The position numbers and the translations under genes were made by a program. Shown here in pieces: positions 16,972 through 24,471 of a DNA stretch of 37,936 nt. Positions within the stretch are counted from its first letter, which is position 1. Each line of letters opens with the position of its first letter. Location: assembly GCA_044445605.1 (NCBI GenBank), contig JBIOEA010000022.1, forward strand, positions 1 to 37,936, given 5' to 3'. Source of the stretch: CAWKDC01 sp044445605 (lineage in GTDB: Bacteria > Pseudomonadota > Gammaproteobacteria > JABCZS01). Under the pieces are notes generated by a model. It was not told where the DNA came from and made no database searches. It was given only the letters and a program-made list of their open reading frames with translations.

Positions 16972-17253
16972 TTACTTACCACCTCGGTTTTTTTGCGCCT
17001 GCATGTAGGCTTTAAGAACCGCGTTAATACGCGTTTGATAACCTCGCTTACCGCCTTGGCGAAACCATTCTAATACGTCATTATCAAGGCGCAAAGTCAC
17101 GCTTTCTTTTCTCCGAAACATCCAATCGACTGTTGGCGCATCAAAAAAAGAATCATCAAGCTCAGGGATATCCGAGTAATCAATGTCGGCGTCCGTCATA
17201 TTCCTGATCCGCTTCATGTCGCTTTTTATAGTAACTTTCTTTTTCTCTTTCAT
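16972..17253 (-). CDS. brnA: BrnA-family antitoxin
   Basis: A 93-residue antitoxin of the BrnA family. The N-terminal half (DIDYSDIPELDDSFF, about 24-38) is the toxin-binding segment; the C-terminal half is a ribbon-helix-helix-like DNA-binding domain (VTLRLDNDVLEWF ... GYQTRINAVL, about 52-82). It would neutralise BrnT and repress the operon. It overlaps the brnT gene by 74 bases in another frame, a longer overlap than usual, but the ATG at 17253 has GAGGA 6 bases upstream. A later in-frame ATG (codon 13) exists but has no such site. Confidence 0.9.
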   Translation of the reverse strand: MKEKKKVTIKSDMKRIRNMTDADIDYSDIPELDDSFFDAPTVDWMFRRKESVTLRLDNDVLEWFRQGGKRGYQTRINAVLKAYMQAQKNRGGK

Positions 17254-17512
17254 TTGCTTTCCTCATTGAAATAATTCTAATGGCATTCTCACGGAACGTA
17301 TGCACTAGAACAATCAGTTCACCGTCAAGTTTCCCAAAAGTTATGTACCGCTCCTCTCCATAATTCTTTCGTCGATCTATAAGTGTGATAGTCTCCAGAT
17401 GATTCTGGAAAACTAAAGAAGCATCCTCAAAATTAAGCCCATGTTTAGAATAATTTGATTGCTTCTTATTTTCATCCCATTCAAGAGAATATTGCACATA
17501 CAAAGTGTACAT
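17180..17512 (-). CDS. brnT: BrnT-family ribonuclease toxin
   Basis: A 110-residue RelE-fold toxin of the BrnT family, expected to cleave RNA and halt growth under stress. Family marks: LEWDENKKQSNYSKHGL near the N-terminus (about 10-26), a central GEERYITFG strand, and the C-terminal IRIISMRKANEREKESYY block (about 78-95), which holds the conserved Arg and Lys residues of the active site. AAGGA lies 8 bases before the ATG. Toxin precedes antitoxin, the usual brnTA order. The pair is inserted between lpxK and the P-type ATPase, on the same strand. Confidence 0.9.
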   Translation of the reverse strand: MYTLYVQYSLEWDENKKQSNYSKHGLNFEDASLVFQNHLETITLIDRRKNYGEERYITFGKLDGELIVLVHTFRENAIRIISMRKANEREKESYYKKRHEADQEYDGRRH

Positions 17513-17580
17513 ACGAATTGTCCTTACGTCAAGTTATTATTTTTATTTTAATGATCGCTTACAAATCAATGCATTACATA

Positions 17581-18480
17581 CTAGCCTCCTGGATTTATCT
17601 GATAATCCACAACAAACACGGGCTGTTTCCACTCAAACATTCGACACTTCACCCAATCCTTTGATGTCATAAGAATGGGCCCATCAATCTTAACAAAATC
17701 TGTAGGCACAAAAGCATGATGATCAGCAAAAATATGACGCGTGTATTTTAACGATAAACTATCTAAAAAATCAAACAATCGCTGAGGTTGAGCAATACCG
17801 ATCACGACGTGCAAATCTTGTGGTAACGAAGAAAATTCAACAACATGCCCTTCTCTATCTGTGCATTCGTACCGGCGCATGCTGTCATCGATATACAATA
17901 CTTTATCGAATGCCTGCAATCTGCTTAACGGTTCACGGAATGGGCCCGCAGGCAAAACATCTGTTGAACCTGTCCAGTTCTTGGGATGCACCGCTATACG
18001 CATAGAAGGTTTCAAACGATAATGCTGCAATCCATCATCACTGATAATTAAATCGCAACCAGCTTTGATTAAGTATTGAATGCCACGCACACGATCGGGA
18101 TCGCAGACAACCATGGCATTTGTTTTTTCAACAATGAGTAATGGCTCGTCACCGACTTGAGCCGGCTCATCGCCAGATTTGACGCAAACAGGATAATGCG
18201 CTGCATGGGCGCCATAACCGCGCGAAATGATGCCCACTTTTTTGCCCGAAGCGTGATATTGCTTTGCGAGCGCTATGACCGTTGGGGTTTTGCCCGTTCC
18301 GCCTGCCAAGATGTTCCCAACAACAATCACAGGCACATTGAATGAGATTTGTTTTAAGATGCCAGTTTCGTAAAGCAAGCGATGTATTTTATTGGCGAAT
18401 AAATATATCCACGATAATGGTTTGAGCAAAATGAGCCAGGAAGCGTTGGTTGTCCATGCATGTTCAATTGTTTGTTTCAT
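17581..18480 (-). CDS. lpxK: Tetraacyldisaccharide 4'-kinase LpxK
   Basis: A 299-residue kinase that phosphorylates the 4' position of the lipid A disaccharide on the cytoplasmic face of the inner membrane. An N-terminal amphipathic/hydrophobic segment (about 13-35) would anchor it. The P-loop GNILAGGTGKTP is at 55-66, SRGYGA near 86-91, and the DDGLQH motif at 148-153. Slightly shorter than the usual 320-340 residues, missing part of the C-terminal lobe, but the core motifs are complete. The gene starts directly after the msbA stop, so the two are translationally linked. Confidence 0.95.
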   Translation of the reverse strand: MKQTIEHAWTTNASWLILLKPLSWIYLFANKIHRLLYETGILKQISFNVPVIVVGNILAGGTGKTPTVIALAKQYHASGKKVGIISRGYGAHAAHYPVCVKSGDEPAQVGDEPLLIVEKTNAMVVCDPDRVRGIQYLIKAGCDLIISDDGLQHYRLKPSMRIAVHPKNWTGSTDVLPAGPFREPLSRLQAFDKVLYIDDSMRRYECTDREGHVVEFSSLPQDLHVVIGIAQPQRLFDFLDSLSLKYTRHIFADHHAFVPTDFVKIDGPILMTSKDWVKCRMFEWKQPVFVVDYQINPGG

Positions 18481-20226
18481 TTACCTACCGTATTCAAATT
18501 GCATTTTATACAATTGCGTATACAACTTATCATTCGCGATCAATTCCTGATGCGTGCCCTCTTCGATAATTTGTCCATGATCCATCACGACAATTTTGTC
18601 GGCATTTTCGATCGTAGATAGACGGTGTGCAATGATAATACTTGTCCTATTTTGCATCAACGTATCCAAGGCTTCTTGAATTCTTCGTTCCGAGACAGAA
18701 TCCAAGGCAGAGGTCGCCTCATCCAAAATCAAAATGGGTGCATTCTTGTAGATAGCCCGAGCAATAGCCAAACGTTGACGCTGGCCACCCGACAATAGCA
18801 CGCCATCATCACCGATCAAGGTATTGAGTTTCTCGGGGAATAAATCAGAGAACTCAGTCACGTGCGCTGCATCGGCTGCTTCTTGCACACGCTTCTCATC
18901 AATCTCAAATTCGCCATAGGCAATATTACGCGCAATCGTGTCATTGAACAGCGTTACATTCTGGGAAACAATGGCAAATTGTTTGCGCAATGCGCCCATT
19001 TCAAAGCAACGCGTATCAATACCGTCAATCGAGATAGCACCCGAATAATTGTCATACAAGCGTGGCAACAAATTCACGAGCGTTGTTTTACCGCTACCTG
19101 ATTTACCCACAATGGCAACACGCATCTGCGGCTTCACCGTTAGGCTCACGTTGCATAGCGCTTCTTTATGCTCGGGATTGTAACGGAACGATACATCAGA
19201 GATGACGATTTCCCCTTTCGCGCGGTCAATCACTTCGAGGCCGGTATCCTGCTCGCTGGGGACATCCAATGCCTTGAAAATACTTTGCGCACCGGCAATA
19301 CCCCGCTGAATTTTATTGTTCACCGAAGTTAATTCTTTAATAGGCTTTAACAGCCCGAGCATCGCGGTCACAAAGCTCGCAAACCCACCGGCGGATAAGG
19401 CAATCATCCCCTCCGTTTGAGTCGCGATAAACAGCGTGAACGCCAATCCGCAACCGCCCACCGTTTGAATCAATGGCACGCTGATAGACTTGGTTAATTC
19501 AAGGCGCATTTCGAGACGGCGATTCTTCTCAAGCGCATCTTCAAATTTACGACGTTCATAGGATTGTCCACCGAAAATCTTAACCTCACGATAGCCAGTA
19601 AGGTTTTCTTCAGCCACATGCGTCATGTGCCCCATACTATGTTGGATTTGATGGCTGTATTTTCTAAAGCGATAGCTGGCGGCAGCAAATAAAATATAAA
19701 TGATGGGTGCTGCAATAAAGAACCAGGCCGTCAGCCTCCAGTTGATAGTGACCATCACCCCAATCAGGAATATCGCCAAAAAGCCATTTCGAATCGAATC
19801 CAAAATCGCATCTGTCACGGCTTTGGCAATTTGTTCAACGTTGAACGTGAGTTTTGACAGTAATTCACCGGATGAATAATGATCGAAAAAGGATGCAGGA
19901 AGCCGCAAGTAATGGTCAAATAATTCCTGCCTAACGGTCATCACGATTTTCCGCGATAACCAGCTCAAGCTGTAATCCGACGCAAAGCTCATCACACCAC
20001 GGGCCAAAAAGACCAATGGCAAGACAATGGGAATCAGGGCAATAAATTGAGCATCACGATGGACAAAGCCTTCGTCAACCAGTGGTTGCAAGAGTTTAAT
20101 CATCCCTGCGTCAACCGCGGAATATAACGCGGAGCTTATCCCCGCAACAATGAAGACGTACCAGTATTTCTTAACATATGTCATTAAGCGGCGGTATGTC
20201 TTCCAGTCAGATTTTTTTTTGTTCAA
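18481..20226 (-). CDS. msbA: Lipid A flippase MsbA, ABC exporter
   Basis: A 581-residue ABC half-exporter that flips lipid A-core across the inner membrane. Six membrane helices lie in the first 310 residues; the ATPase domain has Walker A GKSGSGKTT at 374-382, LSGGQRQRLAIARA near 477-490, Walker B ILILDEATSALD near 500, and the switch His in IIAHRLST. The start is probably the TTG at 20226, with GAGAAGG 8 bases upstream; an in-frame TTG two codons earlier has only a 2-base gap. Operon msbA-lpxK, the order known from other gammaproteobacteria. Confidence 0.93.
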   Translation of the reverse strand: MNKKKSDWKTYRRLMTYVKKYWYVFIVAGISSALYSAVDAGMIKLLQPLVDEGFVHRDAQFIALIPIVLPLVFLARGVMSFASDYSLSWLSRKIVMTVRQELFDHYLRLPASFFDHYSSGELLSKLTFNVEQIAKAVTDAILDSIRNGFLAIFLIGVMVTINWRLTAWFFIAAPIIYILFAAASYRFRKYSHQIQHSMGHMTHVAEENLTGYREVKIFGGQSYERRKFEDALEKNRRLEMRLELTKSISVPLIQTVGGCGLAFTLFIATQTEGMIALSAGGFASFVTAMLGLLKPIKELTSVNNKIQRGIAGAQSIFKALDVPSEQDTGLEVIDRAKGEIVISDVSFRYNPEHKEALCNVSLTVKPQMRVAIVGKSGSGKTTLVNLLPRLYDNYSGAISIDGIDTRCFEMGALRKQFAIVSQNVTLFNDTIARNIAYGEFEIDEKRVQEAADAAHVTEFSDLFPEKLNTLIGDDGVLLSGGQRQRLAIARAIYKNAPILILDEATSALDSVSERRIQEALDTLMQNRTSIIIAHRLSTIENADKIVVMDHGQIIEEGTHQELIANDKLYTQLYKMQFEYGR

Positions 20227-20378
20227 GATCAAAGCCTTCTCATCAGAAATATGCCGTAATTATAACACAGGCCAACGGGATGTTTGTATGGAAATGACTG
20301 GAGTTTCTTTGCTCACTAACTTATTTGGTATGGTAACCGTTCAGCCACCAAGATTCTTAATGTATAGATGCGCTTTCT

Positions 20379-20407
20379 TGTAGGGGCGAAAGATGTTTCG
20401 CCTGACA
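20379..20407. repeat. Dispersed palindrome, eroded copy 2
   Basis: TGTAGGGGCGAAA, loop GATG, TTTCGCC, then TGACA in place of the CCTACA that would complete the arm. The left arm is identical to the copy at 14524-14555. It lies between msbA and the ParE-like gene. The rest of the 204-base gap holds nothing I recognise. Confidence 0.65.
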
Positions 20408-20436
20408 TCTGTCACAGGATAAGGGTATAGCACAAC

Positions 20437-20724
20437 TTAATGAAACCGATCTTCTCTGACATGCCGGATAGATACTATATATATTTTTTCGGAAACGAGG
20501 CGATAACGCAATAAATACCCGCCGGCACCAAAAGGAATAGTAATATCCCTGAAATAAGGGAGATCTTCGACAGGTCTTCCCAGCTCAGGGTGTGCTACCA
20601 GATGCATCACAGCCCCCTTCACTTTGACAGCGATCTCTCGAGCTGCCCTAGGATTATGCTGAATAATGAATTGTTGTAGCCGCTCTAAATCCTTAACAGC
20701 ACTTCTTAACCAAACTATTTCCAT
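20437..20724 (-). CDS. parE: RelE/ParE-family toxin
   Basis: A 95-residue RelE/ParE-superfamily toxin. The IVWLRSAVKDLERL start, the ARE-containing helix, HPELGRPVEDLPYFRDI in the middle and the terminal YIVSIRHVREDRF strand are typical; the C-terminal HxRxD/E ending is common in ParE-like members. Whether it hits gyrase (ParE) or the ribosome (RelE) cannot be told from sequence. It overlaps the antitoxin gene by 10 bases and lies second, so the pair is transcribed antitoxin first. Confidence 0.88.
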   Translation of the reverse strand: MEIVWLRSAVKDLERLQQFIIQHNPRAAREIAVKVKGAVMHLVAHPELGRPVEDLPYFRDITIPFGAGGYLLRYRLVSEKIYIVSIRHVREDRFH

Positions 20725-21020
20725 CTCGGAGATTTCACTCCCTTTTCATCCCAACTATCCAGCCAATCCATCACATCCCCATGTGCAATGGTGTCATTTA
20801 ACAACGCCTCTTGCTCCCAACGCCTTAAAGTCTCTTGTTTTAGCGCTTGTGCCTCTTCCTCAGCATCAAGATAACGCTCAACCGCCTGTTTTATCAGGAA
20901 ATGTGTGGAACGTTCTTGAAGCTCAGCCAAACGATCAAGACGCTTCTTTAGTGAACCGAGCTTAACACTTGTAGAGGCGTCAGTATCCCCTTTCGTGGAG
21001 GGTTTGTGCTTATTTGGCAT
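20715..21020 (-). CDS. parD: CopG/ParD-type ribbon-helix-helix antitoxin
   Basis: A 101-residue antitoxin partner of the downstream ParE-like toxin. Residues about 17-55 (SVKLGSLKKRLDRLAE ... FLIKQAVERYL) form a ribbon-helix-helix DNA-binding domain; the C-terminal half is an acidic helix with Trp residues (WLDSWDEKG), as toxin-binding tails often are. AGGAG lies 7 bases before the ATG. A palindromic site upstream probably binds this protein. Confidence 0.87.
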   Translation of the reverse strand: MPNKHKPSTKGDTDASTSVKLGSLKKRLDRLAELQERSTHFLIKQAVERYLDAEEEAQALKQETLRRWEQEALLNDTIAHGDVMDWLDSWDEKGVKSPRWK

Positions 21021-21044
21021 ATTAATGCTCCTAGGCTAAATAGC

Positions 21045-21067
21045 AGTACTAGCTAATACTAAGTATT
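21045..21067. promoter_or_regulatory. Candidate ParD operator
   Basis: AATACT-A-AGTATT (21055-21067) is a perfect 6-bp inverted repeat about one base, with a further AGTACT at 21045-21050. It lies 25-47 bases before the antitoxin start, where ribbon-helix-helix antitoxins normally bind to repress their own operon. Inferred from symmetry and position only. Confidence 0.45.
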
Positions 21068-21115
21068 ACTTTTAAATACCTGCTTGTCAAGATACCCAGT
21101 GTCTTTTGAAGTTTG

Positions 21116-21124
21116 TGCTATACC
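21116..21124 (+). promoter_or_regulatory. Possible extended -10 of the adenylate cyclase gene
   Basis: TGC-TATACC, 30 bases before the start codon. There is no convincing -35 at 16-18 bases upstream. Weak call. Confidence 0.3.
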
Positions 21125-21154
21125 TAATAACACAGGGACAGTCGAGGCAAGACT

Positions 21155-23254
21155 ATGAAACTAAAAAAGCGCATCACGCTTCGTGTCAGTATACTTGCAG
21201 TATATACGGCCACCTTTATTATTCTCATGACGACTTTCATCGTGGCAGGCTCGCTCAATTTTAATCAGGCTATTACCCATGTCGCCAATGACCTCATGTC
21301 CAATGCGTCAAATCTTGTTCTCCATGAGCTAGAACATGAAATCACACCGGCTATGACAATAGTCAAGGCAACACAATCCCTTATTCAACATGGTTTGGTC
21401 ATTGAAAACGATCAAGACTTAATCAATTACAGCGTCTCAATTGCAAACATTTTCCCTCAGGATAAGATCCCCGGTGCTGTTCGCGTGATGGGCTGGGGGG
21501 ATGCACAAGGTAATAGTGTGGTGACATTTCGAGAGGACAATGGAACCTTCACCACCAAAATTATTAAGCCCAATGCAACCCCACCTGTTCACTATGAACT
21601 GGTACGGGATTTATCGGGAAAGGTCACCAAAAATAGTTTGCCGCTCGAAACCTATGACCCGCGCGAACGTCCCTGGTACATTGCTGCTGTAAACGCTAAA
21701 AATCCTGTCTGGACAGATATTTTTGTTGCTTACCCTCATAACAATCCAACCACCGCTGCGGCTGCTCCCATTTATAAAGAATCAGGCGAACTATGGGGTG
21801 TTTATGAGATAGAAATCAAATTACTTCAACTGTCTGATTTTTTAAAAACATTACAAATTGGAAAAAATGGTGTGGCTTTTATTGTGAATGCGAAAGGCGA
21901 ACTTGTGGCTTTCCCTGGCATGCAAAAATGGCTGGGAAGTAATGACACCACACCAGAAACCATGCTTTTAGAGATCAATGAAACAGACAGACCGTGGCTC
22001 GCAAAGTCATTAGTCAAATACAAGGAAACAGGATTAAGTAGCTTTTCTTATGACCATGGAGGGATCCATTACCTTGCAAGTTTTCGAGACATTGAAGATT
22101 TTAAAAATTATGGATGGAAGATTGGCGTAGTTGTTCCAGAGAGCAATTTTGTTGGTTTATTAAAAGATAAAAATTTGCTTATCATCCTTATCGGTATCAC
22201 GATATTAATCCTCGGCATCATTACGGCAATGATTTTTTCCAAACGTATTGCTCAATCCATGGGATTAATCGTCGAAGAAACAGCACGGATCAAAGATTTT
22301 CATTTAGAGGGTGGAAAAATAGGACAGTCCATCATCAAAGAGGTCGATGTGTTAGCGGACGCCATTTACTCCATGAAAATGAATCTACGTGCATTTCAAA
22401 AATACCTCCCCGCTAGCCTGGTCAGGCAATTGATCCGAAGTGGTGAGGAAGTAGCCATCGGCGGGGCTAAAAAAACAGTGACCATTTTTTTCAGCGATAT
22501 CGAAGGGTTTACGAGCATCACCGAAACCATGGAACCTGAGCAATTAATGCAGCATCTTTGTGAATATTTTGATAATTTGAGCAAGATCATCACGGATTCC
22601 GGTGGCACTATTGATAAGTTTATTGGAGATTCGATCATGGCCTTTTGGGGTGCCCCGCTCACTGATGAAGCTCATTGCCTTCATGCCTGCAGCGCCGCCC
22701 TGCAATGCAAACAGCGTCTGACTGAACTCAATGCACGCTGGATAAAAGAAGGAAAAGCGCCTATGAGAACACGGATTGGGATTAATACAGGTGAAGCGCT
22801 TGTGGGGAACATCGGATCCTCCGATCGCATTAATTACACCGTATTAGGAGATTCAGTCAACCTTGCCAGTCGATTGGAAGAAATCAATCGACTCTATCAA
22901 TCAGACATTGTGGTCAGCGAATCAGTCTTCAACTTGGTCAGAGATAAATTTGTCTTCCGGATCTTAGATAAAGTTAAACTCAAAGGCATAGCCGGCGTGA
23001 ATATGATTTATGAATTGTTGGCAGAAACTCCGGATCAGCTAAGTTTTGATCTTGAACAATATCAACATTTTTTTGGCAGTGGATTCCAGGCCTACGAGCA
23101 AGGGGCTTGGGCGAAAGCCATGGCCTTCTTCAAAAGCTGCCTCGACGTTTACCCAGAAGACACCCTCGCCTTGATTTTTATCACTCGCTGTGAACATTTT
23201 CTTCAAGCACCGCCCGATTCGGACTGGACAGGCGCTTGGGAAAGCGCTCTATAG
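21155..23254 (+). CDS. Cache-domain membrane adenylate cyclase (class III)
   Basis: A 699-residue sensor enzyme making cAMP. A first membrane helix (about 14-36) is followed by an extracytoplasmic double-Cache domain (about 40-335, with the YDPRERPWY motif), a second helix (about 340-362), a HAMP-like linker and a class III cyclase domain (about 435-630). Metal aspartates D448 (FFSDIEGF) and D492 (DKFIGD), adenine-selecting K488 with T562, and transition-state N569/R573 (VNLASR) are all present, so it should be active as an adenylate cyclase. The C-terminus (640-699) reads as one TPR-like helical hairpin. GAGG lies 7 bases before the ATG. Its last 6 bases overlap the convergent thiolase gene. 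The ligand is unknown; cAMP might act inside the bacterium. Confidence 0.92.
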   Translation: MKLKKRITLRVSILAVYTATFIILMTTFIVAGSLNFNQAITHVANDLMSNASNLVLHELEHEITPAMTIVKATQSLIQHGLVIENDQDLINYSVSIANIFPQDKIPGAVRVMGWGDAQGNSVVTFREDNGTFTTKIIKPNATPPVHYELVRDLSGKVTKNSLPLETYDPRERPWYIAAVNAKNPVWTDIFVAYPHNNPTTAAAAPIYKESGELWGVYEIEIKLLQLSDFLKTLQIGKNGVAFIVNAKGELVAFPGMQKWLGSNDTTPETMLLEINETDRPWLAKSLVKYKETGLSSFSYDHGGIHYLASFRDIEDFKNYGWKIGVVVPESNFVGLLKDKNLLIILIGITILILGIITAMIFSKRIAQSMGLIVEETARIKDFHLEGGKIGQSIIKEVDVLADAIYSMKMNLRAFQKYLPASLVRQLIRSGEEVAIGGAKKTVTIFFSDIEGFTSITETMEPEQLMQHLCEYFDNLSKIITDSGGTIDKFIGDSIMAFWGAPLTDEAHCLHACSAALQCKQRLTELNARWIKEGKAPMRTRIGINTGEALVGNIGSSDRINYTVLGDSVNLASRLEEINRLYQSDIVVSESVFNLVRDKFVFRILDKVKLKGIAGVNMIYELLAETPDQLSFDLEQYQHFFGSGFQAYEQGAWAKAMAFFKSCLDVYPEDTLALIFITRCEHFLQAPPDSDWTGAWESAL

Positions 23255-24442
23255 CGCTTCAATCACCGCCGCAGCCCCCATGCCCGTGCCAATACACATC
23301 GTCACCATGCCGTATTTCAGCTTCTGACGTCGCATACCATGCACCAACGTGGCCACACGGATCGCGCCCGTTGCACCCAACGGGTGCCCTAATGCAATCG
23401 CACCGCCTAATGGGTTCACCAAAGCAGGATCAAGTTTTAATTCATCCATCACGGCCAATGACTGCGCCGCAAAGGCTTCATTCAATTCAATCCACTGGAT
23501 ATCATTTAAGTTCAAACCCGCTTGCTTCAACGCCACAGGAATCGCTTCCACAGGACCAATACCCATGAACTCAGGCGATACACCCTTCACGGCGTACCCG
23601 CGCATCACCGCCAATGGCTTCAAATGGTGCTTCGTCATGAACGATTCGCTCACTAACATCACCGCGCCCGCACCATCACTCATTTGTGAACTGTTGCCCG
23701 CGGTGACCGTTCCATCACGCATAAAGATCGGCTTCAATTTCGCCAATCTATCTAATGATGTGTCTTTGCGTGGGCCCTCATCAACGGAGACCTGCTGGTT
23801 CGTCATGTCAATACAATCATTCGCAAGATTCGCCGTGCGTGAATCCACCCATATCGGTGATATTTCATCCGCAAATGCACCCGACGCAATCGCATGCAAT
23901 GCACGCTCATGGCTTTGCAAGGCAAATGCATCTTGACGCTCGCGCGAAATGTTCCACTTCTCGGCAACACGCTCGGCTGTCAAACCCATGCCGTAAGCGA
24001 TCGCCACATCTTTATCATTTAAAAATATACGCGGATTGTTGCTTAAATGATGACCGCCCATCGGCACCATGCTCATGCTTTCAACACCACCTGCAATCAC
24101 ACAATCAGCTTGACCTAATTGTATCTTCGCGGCCGCCATCGCCACCGCCTCAACACCCGATGCGCAAAAACGATTTACCGTCACCGCAGGAACGGATTCA
24201 GGCAACCCAGCGAGTAAAGATGCAATGCGCGCTACGTTCATCCCCTGCTCCGCTTCCGGCATCGCGCAACCAATGATCACGTCCGCAATCTGCAATGCAT
24301 CCGCCTGAGGAACCGACTTCATCAACGCCTTCAACGCGTGTATCAGTAAATCATCCGGACGTGTCCGACGAAACGCCCCTTTGTACGCCTTCCCCACCGG
24401 GGTGCGTGTTGCTGCAACAATATATGCATCTGAATAAGACAT
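23249..24442 (-). CDS. fadA: Thiolase, acetyl-CoA acyltransferase (FadA-like)
   Basis: A 397-residue thiolase that cleaves 3-ketoacyl-CoA with CoA, the last step of beta-oxidation. The catalytic triad is complete: acyl-accepting C93 (NRFCASG), H353 (GHPLGATG) and C383 (CIGTGMG). Length and motifs fit FadA/PcaF-type degradative thiolases. GGAGG lies 7 bases before the ATG. Last gene of the fad operon, 29 bases after the preceding gene; its stop overlaps the convergent cyclase gene by 6 bases. It differs from the longer thiolase upstream and probably prefers other chain lengths. Confidence 0.93.
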   Translation of the reverse strand: MSYSDAYIVAATRTPVGKAYKGAFRRTRPDDLLIHALKALMKSVPQADALQIADVIIGCAMPEAEQGMNVARIASLLAGLPESVPAVTVNRFCASGVEAVAMAAAKIQLGQADCVIAGGVESMSMVPMGGHHLSNNPRIFLNDKDVAIAYGMGLTAERVAEKWNISRERQDAFALQSHERALHAIASGAFADEISPIWVDSRTANLANDCIDMTNQQVSVDEGPRKDTSLDRLAKLKPIFMRDGTVTAGNSSQMSDGAGAVMLVSESFMTKHHLKPLAVMRGYAVKGVSPEFMGIGPVEAIPVALKQAGLNLNDIQWIELNEAFAAQSLAVMDELKLDPALVNPLGGAIALGHPLGATGAIRVATLVHGMRRQKLKYGMVTMCIGTGMGAAAVIEAL

Positions 24443-24471
24443 GTTAAATCCTCCAAAAGAAGATGACAGGA

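Noticed and set aside
23349..23936. 195-codon plus-strand frame opposite the FadA-like thiolase
   Set aside because: Shadow of a thiolase gene with complete catalytic motifs; no start signal.
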